64,000 nucleotides of DNA from Bacteroidales bacterium (lineage in GTDB: Bacteria; Bacteroidota; Bacteroidia; Bacteroidales; UBA10428). Positions 54,773 to 62,795 of the stretch are shown in pieces. Every line of letters begins with the position of its first letter. The first letter of the stretch is position 1. Made by a program: the position numbers and the translations under genes. Location: positions 186,001-250,000 of the forward strand of contig DATGXG010000013.1 of NCBI GenBank assembly GCA_035299085.1. Reading direction: 5' to 3'. A model generated the notes under the pieces. It searched no databases and was not told where the DNA came from. It saw nothing but the letters and a program-made list of their open reading frames with translations.

Positions 54773-54839
54773 AACTGGAATGTATAAACTTTAATTAATA
54801 ATGTTAACTTTCGCCACAGGATGAAATAGAATATTATTT

Positions 54840-54847
54840 TAATTTTG
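54840..54847 (+). promoter_or_regulatory. Putative -7 promoter box (TAATTTTG) for serC
   Basis: This is a full TAnnTTTG match. Transcription from near 54853 would exclude the TTG at 54845 and supports the ATG at 54890 as the serC start. The leader is about 37 nt. Confidence 0.5.
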
Positions 54848-54889
54848 ATCTCTACACTTGTTGATTGTTTAACAAAAAATAAACCTCCT

Positions 54890-55960
54890 ATGAAAAAATA
54901 TAATTTTAACCCGGGCCCTTCTGTATTGCCTGAAATAACAGTGAAAAACACTGCTGAAGCAATTTTAAACCTGAATGGCAGCGGATTATCCCTTATGGAA
55001 ATTTCTCACCGAAGCAAAGATTTCGAAGCAATTCTTAAAGAATCCAAGGATCTGCTTACTGAATTGCTCGGCATTCCATCAGGTTACAGTATATTATTTC
55101 TCCAGGGAGGAGCAAGTTTACAATTCACAATGGTTCCTTTCAATTTTCTGAACACAAAAGCTGCTTTTCTCGATACAGGTACATGGGCAAACAAAGCCAT
55201 GAAAGAAGCCAAATTCTTTGGTGAAACGGTATGTGTTGCATCCTCCAAGGATCAGAATTACACTTTCATTCCCAAAGATTATAAAATTCCCACGGATGTT
55301 GATTACTTCCACATAACAACCAATAATACAATTTACGGTACCGAGCTGAAGACCGATATGTCATCCCCGGTTCCGCTGTTTGCCGATGCATCTTCGGATA
55401 TATTGAGCCGTCCGATGGACATTTCAAAATATGATCTTATCTATGGCGGAGCACAGAAGAATCTCGGTCCAGCAGGTGTTGCTTTTGTTATTTTAAAGAA
55501 CAGCCTGATTGAAAAAGTAACGAAGCCTGTTCCGACGATGCTGAGTTATAAAATACATGCTGAAAACGATTCATTATATAACACTCCTCCGTGTGTAGCC
55601 ATTTATTCATGTCTGCAGACCCTGAAGTGGCTGAAGGACCTTGGTGGTTTAAAGGCCATCAACAAGATAAATATGGACAAGGCTAACATATTGTATGATG
55701 CCATCGATAACAGCAAAATATTCAAATCACCTATTACAGTTGCCGAGGACAGGTCAATAATGAATGTGGTATTTGTTGTTAAGCCCGAGTATAAAGAACT
55801 TGAGGAGAAATTCCTGGAAACCTGCAAATCAAACGGTTTGGTAAATCTTAAGGGACACCGTTCCGTAGGAGGTTTCCGTGCATCCATTTATAATGCTATG
55901 CCTGTTGAAGGGGTAAAGGCACTGGTGCAGGTAATGAAGGATTTTGAGAAGCAGGTATAA
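54890..55960 (+). CDS. serC: Phosphoserine aminotransferase
   Basis: The enzyme converts 3-phosphohydroxypyruvate and glutamate to phosphoserine. Starting at 54890 gives [14 protein letters not shown], the standard N-terminus, and 356 residues. PLP binds Lys190 in [23 protein letters not shown] and [12 protein letters not shown] (Trp/Thr contacts) are present, and [16 protein letters not shown] is the conserved C-terminal substrate loop. serA follows after 22 bp and a DUF1015 gene comes next, so the set looks like a serine-biosynthesis operon. Confidence 0.96.
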   Translation: MKKYNFNPGPSVLPEITVKNTAEAILNLNGSGLSLMEISHRSKDFEAILKESKDLLTELLGIPSGYSILFLQGGASLQFTMVPFNFLNTKAAFLDTGTWANKAMKEAKFFGETVCVASSKDQNYTFIPKDYKIPTDVDYFHITTNNTIYGTELKTDMSSPVPLFADASSDILSRPMDISKYDLIYGGAQKNLGPAGVAFVILKNSLIEKVTKPVPTMLSYKIHAENDSLYNTPPCVAIYSCLQTLKWLKDLGGLKAINKINMDKANILYDAIDNSKIFKSPITVAEDRSIMNVVFVVKPEYKELEEKFLETCKSNGLVNLKGHRSVGGFRASIYNAMPVEGVKALVQVMKDFEKQV

Positions 55961-55982
55961 ATAGAGGGGTAGATACGTAGAT

Positions 55983-56903
55983 ATGCAAACTATTTTAGTC
56001 GCAACAGATAAACCATTCGCGAAAGTTGCGGTTGACGGCATCCGCGATATCATTAAAAATGCCGGTTTCGAACTGAAATTGCTCGAGAAATATACCGAAA
56101 AGGCGCAATTATTAGAAGCGATCCGGGATGTGGATGCAGTGATCATCCGCAGTGATATTCTTGATCACGAAGTGTTCAATGCCGCCGGCCGGTTAAAAAT
56201 TGCTGTGCGGGCAGGTGCCGGTTATGACAACATTGATCTGAAATCCGCTACTGAAAAAGGTGTGGTTGTAATGAACACACCGGGTCAGAATGCCAATGCA
56301 GTTGCAGAACTGGGATTCGGCATGATGATTTACATGAACAGGAATTTTTTCAATGGCACATCCGGTACCGAGCTCAGGGGCAAAACCCTGGGCATACATG
56401 CCTATGGCAATATTGGCCGTATTGTGGCGATGATTGCAAAAGGACTGGGTATGTATGTGTTTGCTCATGATCCTTATGTTGATAAAGTAATTATTGAAAA
56501 TGACGGAGTCAAATACGTTCCTGAAGTACAGGCTTTATATAAAAAGTGCCAGTATGTTTCTGTCAATCTTCCGGCAAACAAGGAAACAAAGGAATCGCTT
56601 AATTTTGACCTGCTGAACCTGATGCCACAGGGAGCTACACTGGTTAATACAGCGCGCAAAGAGCTGGTTCATGAACCATCGCTCCTGAAAATGTTTTCCG
56701 AACGCAGCGACTTCAGGTATGTGACCGATGTGGCACCCGATTGTCATGAACAATTGAAGGCACAGGTACCAACCCGCTATTATGCCACTCCCAAGAAAAT
56801 GGGTGCGCAGACCGAAGAAGCCAATGTAAATGCGGGACTTGCCGCCGCAAGGCAGATTGTGAATTTTCTAACGAAGGGTGATAAGACTTTTCAGGTTAAT
56901 TAA
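55983..56903 (+). CDS. serA: D-3-phosphoglycerate dehydrogenase, short form
   Basis: This enzyme opens serine biosynthesis. The 306-residue protein has the D-2-hydroxyacid dehydrogenase fold: AVRAGAGYDNIDLKSA, a Rossmann motif at TLGIHAYGNIGRIVAMIA (about 135-152) and LVNTARKELVHEPSL with the substrate Arg. It lacks the C-terminal ACT/ASB domains, so serine feedback by those is not expected. At the place of the usual catalytic TPHIG stands TPKKMG (Lys271/Lys272), so the general acid-base His is replaced. I recall this variant in the short Bacteroides/Entamoeba-type enzymes, but I have not checked it. Confidence 0.92.
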   Translation: MQTILVATDKPFAKVAVDGIRDIIKNAGFELKLLEKYTEKAQLLEAIRDVDAVIIRSDILDHEVFNAAGRLKIAVRAGAGYDNIDLKSATEKGVVVMNTPGQNANAVAELGFGMMIYMNRNFFNGTSGTELRGKTLGIHAYGNIGRIVAMIAKGLGMYVFAHDPYVDKVIIENDGVKYVPEVQALYKKCQYVSVNLPANKETKESLNFDLLNLMPQGATLVNTARKELVHEPSLLKMFSERSDFRYVTDVAPDCHEQLKAQVPTRYYATPKKMGAQTEEANVNAGLAAARQIVNFLTKGDKTFQVN

Positions 56904-57050
56904 ATGTGATAATGTGCTAATGTGATAATGTGCTAATGTGCTAATGTGCTAATGTGGTAATGTGCTAATGTGCTAATTATAAATACTTCATTGGCACATT
57001 GGTCTAATTGGCACATTGGTCTAATTGGCACATTGGCACATTGGCACATT
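56904..57050. repeat. Inverted array of 8-bp tandem units after serA
   Basis: The left arm is nine units of ATGTGCTA (three have A or G in place of C) in an unbroken run from 56904 to 56975, starting directly after the serA stop. A short A/T loop follows (to about 56988). The right arm (56989-57050) is built from CATTGGCA and CATTGGTCTAATTGG units that pair with the left arm around GCACAT. It is a long imperfect hairpin. There are no spacers, so it is not a CRISPR array. Confidence 0.85.
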
Positions 57051-57055
57051 TTCGT

Positions 57056-57063
57056 TATCTTTG
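57056..57063 (+). promoter_or_regulatory. Putative -7 promoter box (TATCTTTG) for the DUF1015 gene
   Basis: This is a full TAnnTTTG match just beyond the inverted array. A TTG at 57033-57035, inside the array's right arm, sits about 20 bp upstream as a -33, so the repeat may supply half of the promoter. Confidence 0.5.
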
Positions 57064-57108
57064 ATTAATCCAACCATTCTCAAGTATTAACAACACCAGG
57101 AATTAACA

Positions 57109-58356
57109 ATGGCTATAATTAAAGCATTTAAAGGATTTCGTCCTCAGAAGGAACTCGTTTCTAAAATCGCTAGCAGACCTTATGATGTGCTTTCTTCGGA
57201 AGAAGCTGCCGAACAAGCCCGTGGCAACCCCTTTTCTTTCTATCACATTATAAAATCTGAAATTGACCTGCCTGCAGATGCGGATCATTATTCAATGGAT
57301 GTATATAATAAAGCCAAAAGCAACCTTCAGGAGTTTATCAGTAAGAAATATTATAATGAAGATAAGGAACCATGTCTGTATATTTATGCACAGACTATGT
57401 GGGGCAGAACACAGTATGGTCTTGTTGCCTGTGCATCCGTTTCGGATTATCTGAACAACGTGATTCGAAAACATGAATTAACCAGAACAGAGAAGGAAGA
57501 AGACCGCAAGAACCATATTCGTATCACAAATTTCAATTGCGAACCTGTCTTTTTTGCTTATCCTGATCATGAAGAAATCGACAGGCTTGTTAATCATTTC
57601 ATAAAAGGCAACCCTGAATATGATTTTAAAACAAGTGATGATATACACCACCAGCTTTGGATCATTAATGACAGCCATACAATAAAAAGAATTGAATCGA
57701 TATTCAATAAAGAAATTCCGTATACGTATATTGCTGATGGCCATCACCGGACAGCAGCCGCTGCACATGTGGGTGAAGAACGCAAAATGAATAACCCTCA
57801 GCACAAGGGTAATGAAGAATACAATTTTTTTCTTGCCGTTCATTTTCCGGCAAGCCAGCTTTCCATATTCGATTACAACCGGGTAGTAAAAGACCTTAAT
57901 GGGAATACACCCGAAAGCCTCATTAAGAAAATTGAGGAAAAATTCATGGTCATCCCCAGGGGAACCCATGAATATAAACCGGCTAAAGCACATGAGTTTT
58001 CCATGTATCTTGAAGGAAAATGGTATGCACTGGAAGCGCTTAACGGAACATATGATGACAATGATCCTATCGGCTGCCTTGATGTGACCATCTTATCTGA
58101 CCATATCCTGGATAAGATCCTCGATATAAAAGATCTCAGAAATTCAAAACGAATCGATTTCGTGGGCGGAATTCGGGGACTGGGAGAATTAAAACGCAGG
58201 GTTGATTCAGGCGAAATGGCCGTTGCTTTTGCGCTTTACCCCGTAACAATGGAACAGCTCATCCGTATCGCCGATACAGGCAACATTATGCCTCCCAAAA
58301 CCACCTGGTTTGAGCCTAAACTCAGAAGCGGACTGGTGATCCATTCACTTGAATAG
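57109..58356 (+). CDS. DUF1015 family protein, possible phosphoserine/serine-phosphate enzyme
   Basis: The 415-residue protein begins IIKAFKGFRPQKELV and has ASRPYDVLSS (21-30), KHELTRTEKEEDRKNH (121-136) and ADGHHRTAAAAH (209-220), which are the DUF1015 hallmarks. The DGHHR motif (210-214) is also the phosphate-binding signature of ParB/sulfiredoxin-fold serine kinases such as SerK and SbnI. It follows serC and serA, where a phosphoserine phosphatase would be expected, and no serB is in the window. A role in the phosphoserine-serine step is therefore inferred, not shown. It has no signal peptide. Confidence 0.82.
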   Translation: MAIIKAFKGFRPQKELVSKIASRPYDVLSSEEAAEQARGNPFSFYHIIKSEIDLPADADHYSMDVYNKAKSNLQEFISKKYYNEDKEPCLYIYAQTMWGRTQYGLVACASVSDYLNNVIRKHELTRTEKEEDRKNHIRITNFNCEPVFFAYPDHEEIDRLVNHFIKGNPEYDFKTSDDIHHQLWIINDSHTIKRIESIFNKEIPYTYIADGHHRTAAAAHVGEERKMNNPQHKGNEEYNFFLAVHFPASQLSIFDYNRVVKDLNGNTPESLIKKIEEKFMVIPRGTHEYKPAKAHEFSMYLEGKWYALEALNGTYDDNDPIGCLDVTILSDHILDKILDIKDLRNSKRIDFVGGIRGLGELKRRVDSGEMAVAFALYPVTMEQLIRIADTGNIMPPKTTWFEPKLRSGLVIHSLE

Positions 58357-58364
58357 AATATAAA

Positions 58365-58434
58365 CTGACAGCGTCCGAAGAACCTGTCAGCATTTTTCAA
58401 GTTCCAACATGACAGCGTCCGAAGATCCTGTCAT
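58365..58434. repeat. Two tandem TGACAG...CTGTCA hairpins
   Basis: Two nearly identical 26-bp units, CTGACAGCGTCCGAAGAACC-TGTCAG (58365-58390) and ATGACAGCGTCCGAAGATCC-TGTCAT (58409-58434), are each palindromic at the ends (7 bp, including the matched outer base) and share the core GCGTCCGAAGA. They fill the gap between two convergent genes (DUF1015 and amylase), so they may act as a two-way terminator or a dispersed repeat. Confidence 0.7.
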
Positions 58435-58441
58435 CGTTGTT

Positions 58442-61192
58442 TTAGTAGGATGATTTAACAAACTTAGTGGTATATGTTTTATCTCCCGAAATTACTTTCA
58501 GGATATACAATCCCGAAGAAAGACCTGAAATATCAATACTCCCGTCTTCCGGAACAGTTGAAAGTGTAAGAACCCTTTTACCTGTAATGGTATAGATATC
58601 TGCTTTTCCATAACCAGCTTCACTTTTTAAATATAGATACTTCCTTGCAGGATTTGGAAAAACTTTTACTGGTTCATTTACGTTATCATCACTCCCATTA
58701 ATAACGGATTCCATTTTTTCCATTGTGTAGATACGGTATTCACCCGGAGCCAGCGTAACCGACATTGTGACATCTGTGATATTTACAGAATCACCTTTCA
58801 TTACATCGTGCCACCATCCGGTTTGGGTAAATGCCGGAGTGATTTCTGTCTCTGAAACACCGAAGTTGCCGATTACAATAGCATCGCCTTCAGGATCCCT
58901 GAGGATAATTTTTTTTGCAGAAATATTATTGCCAGTTGTCATGGTATAATCATCTGTTCTGAACACGGGGTATTTGTTTCTAAGGTCGATGAGTTTTGAC
59001 CAAACCAGGTATAAATGCATTCGATCCGGATCATTCATATAATCCCAATGTATGGGCTTCACTCCCACTCTCCCATTATAATCAATTGAAAAATCATAGC
59101 CAAGCTCACCGAATTGCCAAATCATTTTCGGGCCTGGGATTGTGAAAAAGAAAGCACCGGCAAGTTCCATTCTTTTAAGTGCAGTGGACCGATCTTTGAT
59201 ATTATAATTGCCTTCCTGGTTTCCGTACTTTAGGTTTTTGTACATGAGTCGTTCTTCATCATGGCTTTCCATATAACTTACAAGTCCAGGATATGACCAG
59301 TTGCGTGCCTGATAGGACGCCCATGAAAGGCTTGAATTTGCAAGATAACCCATTGTAGCCTCATTATAGTTGTAATTAATATTTCCCCATAACAGCATAC
59401 CGTATGAAGACAGAATCTGTTCTTCGTTATTCGGTGCAAAGTGCTCACAGATCATATAGGCATTATGATTAACTGATTTGATTTTATCGTAAATCCTTTT
59501 GAGGTTATTGATTCTTGAAGCATCATAAGCGCTTCCATCACCGGGTGTATTGGTAAAGCCCTTTGTGAAATCGAACCTGAATCCGTCGACTTTGTATTCA
59601 TTAAGCCAGTATTCGATTACCCGATCGACAAAATATTTCGTAGCAGAAGATTCGTGATTAAAATCAAAGCCCCAGTTGTATGTTGAATTGGGACTGTTGA
59701 CATTATACCAGGGATTGTCAGAGGCCGGTTTTCCTGTTGCTGAATTATAGTACATTCTTACCAGGGGACTCTGACCATATGAATGATTTAACACAATGTC
59801 CATAATAACAGCTATGCCCCGATTATGGCACTCCTGGATAAAATCTTTGAAATCAACATCCCGACCATAAAATTTATCGGGTGCAAAGTAAAAAGAAGGA
59901 TTATAACCCCAGCTCGTATCGCCTTCAAATTCGCTGAAAGGCATAAGCTCAATAGCGTTGATTCCAAGATTCTGAAGATAATCAAGTTTTGTTTTCACAT
60001 CTTTGATATCATGAGTGGAAACAAAATCGCGAATAAGTAACTCGTAGATAGTAAGATTTGATGACTGAGGCGGTTCATAGGATGTTGATATCCAATTGAA
60101 ATTTTCTTTCCCGGGTTGAATGACACCGGTAATCTGTGTTGTTTTGCCTTCAGGGTACTTGAGTAATCCAGGATATACAGATTCAGGGATGTATTTATCA
60201 AAGACAGGGTCAAGAATCTTCTCAGAATACGGATCGGCAATTCTAATCTGTTCATCAATCAGGTATTGAAAGCTATATTCTTTACCGGGAGTAAGATCGC
60301 CGACTTTAATCCAGAAACGGTCACCATCTTTTTTCAGTTGCCATTTGCTGTCAGGTAACCAGTCATTAAAGTCTCCTATGAGGTATATTCTGTTTTTTCC
60401 TGGGGCATAAATACAGAAAACTGCAGAATCAACTGATGGATAAGAAATACCTTCCGTGATTCCCTGTTGTATAGTTTTTGAAATTGTAGCACCCGGTTTC
60501 AAAAACCATAAAGTATCCGATGTGGTTTGATTAGTATTTTTTGCAATGACAACCATCTGATGACGCACAGAATCCCCGATCTGGATAATAGTATCTATTA
60601 AAGAAGATGCAGTTTTATGTACCAGGCTGTTTTCCAGGTATAAGAACATAGAATCAGATTCTCTGCTGGCTGCACTGATATGCAGTAAGTGATCCTCACC
60701 GACAAAGCTAAAGCGGTTGTCCGGCTGGACAAAAGATGTTTGCAGACCAGCTTCATAAACATTTTTAAAGATATCTGCTCCTGCCACATCGCGTCCGGTT
60801 TTTGATGCTGTTGAGTTCCTGAAAACAAATGCGATCTGAATGATTTTTTCATTTGCAGGTACACCATAGAATTGCCTGATACCGGGTGTAATGGCCAGCT
60901 CGTATTCATTGGCGGCAGTTTTGGTAAGTTTGCATAAAGCAGTATTTACAGTCCAGTCGGCCTTGACATATTTCCAATCACCCGGAGAAGTGCTTTTATC
61001 TGTGATCACACCGGTATGTGCATAAACATCATCGCTGCTGTAATTCATTAAGCCCTTGTCGCCCTGTGATGCATGAAATTTAATAATTACAGGTTCGTTG
61101 TCTGTTGGCAGGAAGGGTTCAGTAGTAATAACCTGCGTAAATCCGAAGACAGGAACTAACAATAATAAGATGGGAATAATGAATTTTTTCAT
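58442..61192 (-). CDS. Secreted alpha-amylase family (GH13) glycoside hydrolase with T9SS sorting domain
   Basis: The 916-residue protein has a signal peptide (IPILLLLVPVFGFTQ) and N-terminal beta-sandwich modules (about 20-245). An E-set/CBM48-like domain follows (GKNRIYLIGDFNDWLPDSKW, about 268-340). The GH13 barrel (about 380-760) has nucleophile Asp541 (VDGFRFDFTKG), acid-base Glu583 (MICEHF) and Asp645 (ESHDEERL). The C-terminal 80 residues are a T9SS type A sorting domain (KVFPNPARKYLYL, then LSSGLYILKV), so it is secreted or surface-attached. It is the distal gene of the starch locus, with SusE/F and SusD upstream. Confidence 0.93.
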   Translation of the reverse strand: MKKFIIPILLLLVPVFGFTQVITTEPFLPTDNEPVIIKFHASQGDKGLMNYSSDDVYAHTGVITDKSTSPGDWKYVKADWTVNTALCKLTKTAANEYELAITPGIRQFYGVPANEKIIQIAFVFRNSTASKTGRDVAGADIFKNVYEAGLQTSFVQPDNRFSFVGEDHLLHISAASRESDSMFLYLENSLVHKTASSLIDTIIQIGDSVRHQMVVIAKNTNQTTSDTLWFLKPGATISKTIQQGITEGISYPSVDSAVFCIYAPGKNRIYLIGDFNDWLPDSKWQLKKDGDRFWIKVGDLTPGKEYSFQYLIDEQIRIADPYSEKILDPVFDKYIPESVYPGLLKYPEGKTTQITGVIQPGKENFNWISTSYEPPQSSNLTIYELLIRDFVSTHDIKDVKTKLDYLQNLGINAIELMPFSEFEGDTSWGYNPSFYFAPDKFYGRDVDFKDFIQECHNRGIAVIMDIVLNHSYGQSPLVRMYYNSATGKPASDNPWYNVNSPNSTYNWGFDFNHESSATKYFVDRVIEYWLNEYKVDGFRFDFTKGFTNTPGDGSAYDASRINNLKRIYDKIKSVNHNAYMICEHFAPNNEEQILSSYGMLLWGNINYNYNEATMGYLANSSLSWASYQARNWSYPGLVSYMESHDEERLMYKNLKYGNQEGNYNIKDRSTALKRMELAGAFFFTIPGPKMIWQFGELGYDFSIDYNGRVGVKPIHWDYMNDPDRMHLYLVWSKLIDLRNKYPVFRTDDYTMTTGNNISAKKIILRDPEGDAIVIGNFGVSETEITPAFTQTGWWHDVMKGDSVNITDVTMSVTLAPGEYRIYTMEKMESVINGSDDNVNEPVKVFPNPARKYLYLKSEAGYGKADIYTITGKRVLTLSTVPEDGSIDISGLSSGLYILKVISGDKTYTTKFVKSSY

Positions 61193-61212
61193 GGTGTTAT
61201 TTTTAAAAGGAT

Positions 61213-61234
61213 AACCCCGCCATCAGGCGGGGTT
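61213..61234. terminator. Hairpin between the SusE/F and amylase genes
   Basis: AACCCCGCC (61213-61221), loop ATCA and GGCGGGGTT (61226-61234) form a perfect 9-bp stem. On the coding (minus) strand it is followed by ATCCTTTTAAAAAT, not a full T-run, so it is more likely a partial attenuator or mRNA-stability hairpin inside the operon than a full stop. Confidence 0.6.
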
Positions 61235-61273
61235 AATCCAAAAACATTTTAGATGATAAAACCCCTAATACTA

Positions 61274-62764
61274 CTATTCAATTGTACCGGTTCCTTCTTT
61301 GAAATTGAGTGTAACTGTCTGACCAGCAGTTACTGGAACAGCTGTCTGGTCTCCACCGGTACCCCTGTATTCGATATTTCCGTCAATAATATTGAATTCT
61401 GCCTGCCACCAGTCGGCTGCAAGTGTACTGCCTTTTGCGTACATTCTCAGGTTTCCGTTTGCCGGAATATTTTCAAATTTGATCACTCCTGCAGTATTGT
61501 CAACGGTGAAAAGGTTAGCCTCAACACCGGCATCCCAACTGCCAAATGCATCACCGATTCCATATACCTTGGCAGGGTTAACCTCGATGGTTTCGTTAGC
61601 CAGGTCGACTACAACTATATAGTATCCGGAAGCACCTGGAACAGGAACATCTGTTGAACCTTTTGCAAATACGCCATCGGTTGCATCACCGTCTTTACCG
61701 AAATCACCTACCCATTCGCGACCGGGGGCGAATTTCATGGCCTGACCTTCATAAAGCCAAACGATTTTCCAGAACATTTCAGGATGGCTGTGAACAGGAA
61801 CCATTTCCTGGTTGGTGAGTTCCCACTGCCAACCGTCGGGTGTACCGTTATCATCGGTATCAGCTGTGTCAACAGCGCTACCTACCATGAAAAGTTGTGC
61901 GGGATACTCCGGCAGGGGGTCGCCATCCTTTACATATGTGACAGCTGCCGTTGTTCCGTTTTCAAGTGACCAGGTCATGGTTACTTTATATACAGCATAA
62001 GTTGCGTTAGCAATGTTTGCACCACCAGGTACAAGGGCATTCACAGCACCGCCAAAATTGGTATTAACTCTAAGGCCGGCAGTTGCAGTTCCATTATTAT
62101 ATGCTTCGTCCAACGAAATCTTCCATCCATCTGAATAGCGGAATTTGTATTCGTTTTCAAGAAGAACTACTTCAGGCGCTTCAAAAGTGATTGTATTCAG
62201 GTTAAAAGCGCCCTGAGTAAGAGGAGTGCTGCTACTCCAGCCGGTTGGTGTGGCGCCGCCGATTATACCCCATTGAACCGGAGCTATAATTACCATTTCA
62301 AGTTCAGTGTCAATAACAACATGATAAAGGCCATCGGAAGGAACTGTAAATTTGGTTTCGGTAGCCGTGTAAGAACCACGCCAGAAATCAACCTTAGGTT
62401 CGTCTGTAAGTCTTTCTGCCTCAGGAACAACTGCAAAATCAGCGCCGGGACCATAAGTAGTCTTGGTCTCGCCTGATACTTCAACAATGCTAAAGCCATC
62501 TGCACCACCTTTAACAGCAATGTACAATTCGAGTAATTGAGGCCTGGCAGTCTGGGTAACCTCATTCTTGGCAACCTTCATCATACCTTTGCTGTCAAGA
62601 TCAGTGAGGGCTGTTCCGGCACCGGTTACATAAAAGCCGTCCTCTACGAGAACAGGGGGATTTCCACCATCATCATCATCTTTCTTGCAGGAGGTGAAAA
62701 TCACCAGGAATGACAGTGCAAGCAAGGAAAGCTTCACTAAAGTTTTAAAAAAGTTTCTCTTCAT
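61274..62764 (-). CDS. SusE/SusF-family outer-membrane starch-binding lipoprotein
   Basis: The 496-residue protein is a lipoprotein: LSFLVIFTSC with lipid Cys26, then KKDDDDGG, an acidic surface-export signal. The mature part has repeated beta-sandwich modules of the SusE/SusF kind: GFYVTGAGTALTDLDSKGMM, QWGIIGGATPTGWSSSTPL, QLFMVGSAVDTADTDDNGT and VYGIGDAFGSWDAGVEANLF, each with the aromatic positions used in starch binding. It lies between SusD and the amylase on the same strand, so it probably holds starch at the cell surface. Confidence 0.92.
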   Translation of the reverse strand: MKRNFFKTLVKLSLLALSFLVIFTSCKKDDDDGGNPPVLVEDGFYVTGAGTALTDLDSKGMMKVAKNEVTQTARPQLLELYIAVKGGADGFSIVEVSGETKTTYGPGADFAVVPEAERLTDEPKVDFWRGSYTATETKFTVPSDGLYHVVIDTELEMVIIAPVQWGIIGGATPTGWSSSTPLTQGAFNLNTITFEAPEVVLLENEYKFRYSDGWKISLDEAYNNGTATAGLRVNTNFGGAVNALVPGGANIANATYAVYKVTMTWSLENGTTAAVTYVKDGDPLPEYPAQLFMVGSAVDTADTDDNGTPDGWQWELTNQEMVPVHSHPEMFWKIVWLYEGQAMKFAPGREWVGDFGKDGDATDGVFAKGSTDVPVPGASGYYIVVVDLANETIEVNPAKVYGIGDAFGSWDAGVEANLFTVDNTAGVIKFENIPANGNLRMYAKGSTLAADWWQAEFNIIDGNIEYRGTGGDQTAVPVTAGQTVTLNFKEGTGTIE

Positions 62765-62795
62765 GGTATTAATTTTAAGTAATTAGATTAAGGAA

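Noticed and set aside
56904-57050. Possible CRISPR array
   Set aside because: Units are 8 bp and contiguous, with no unique spacers, and no cas genes are present.
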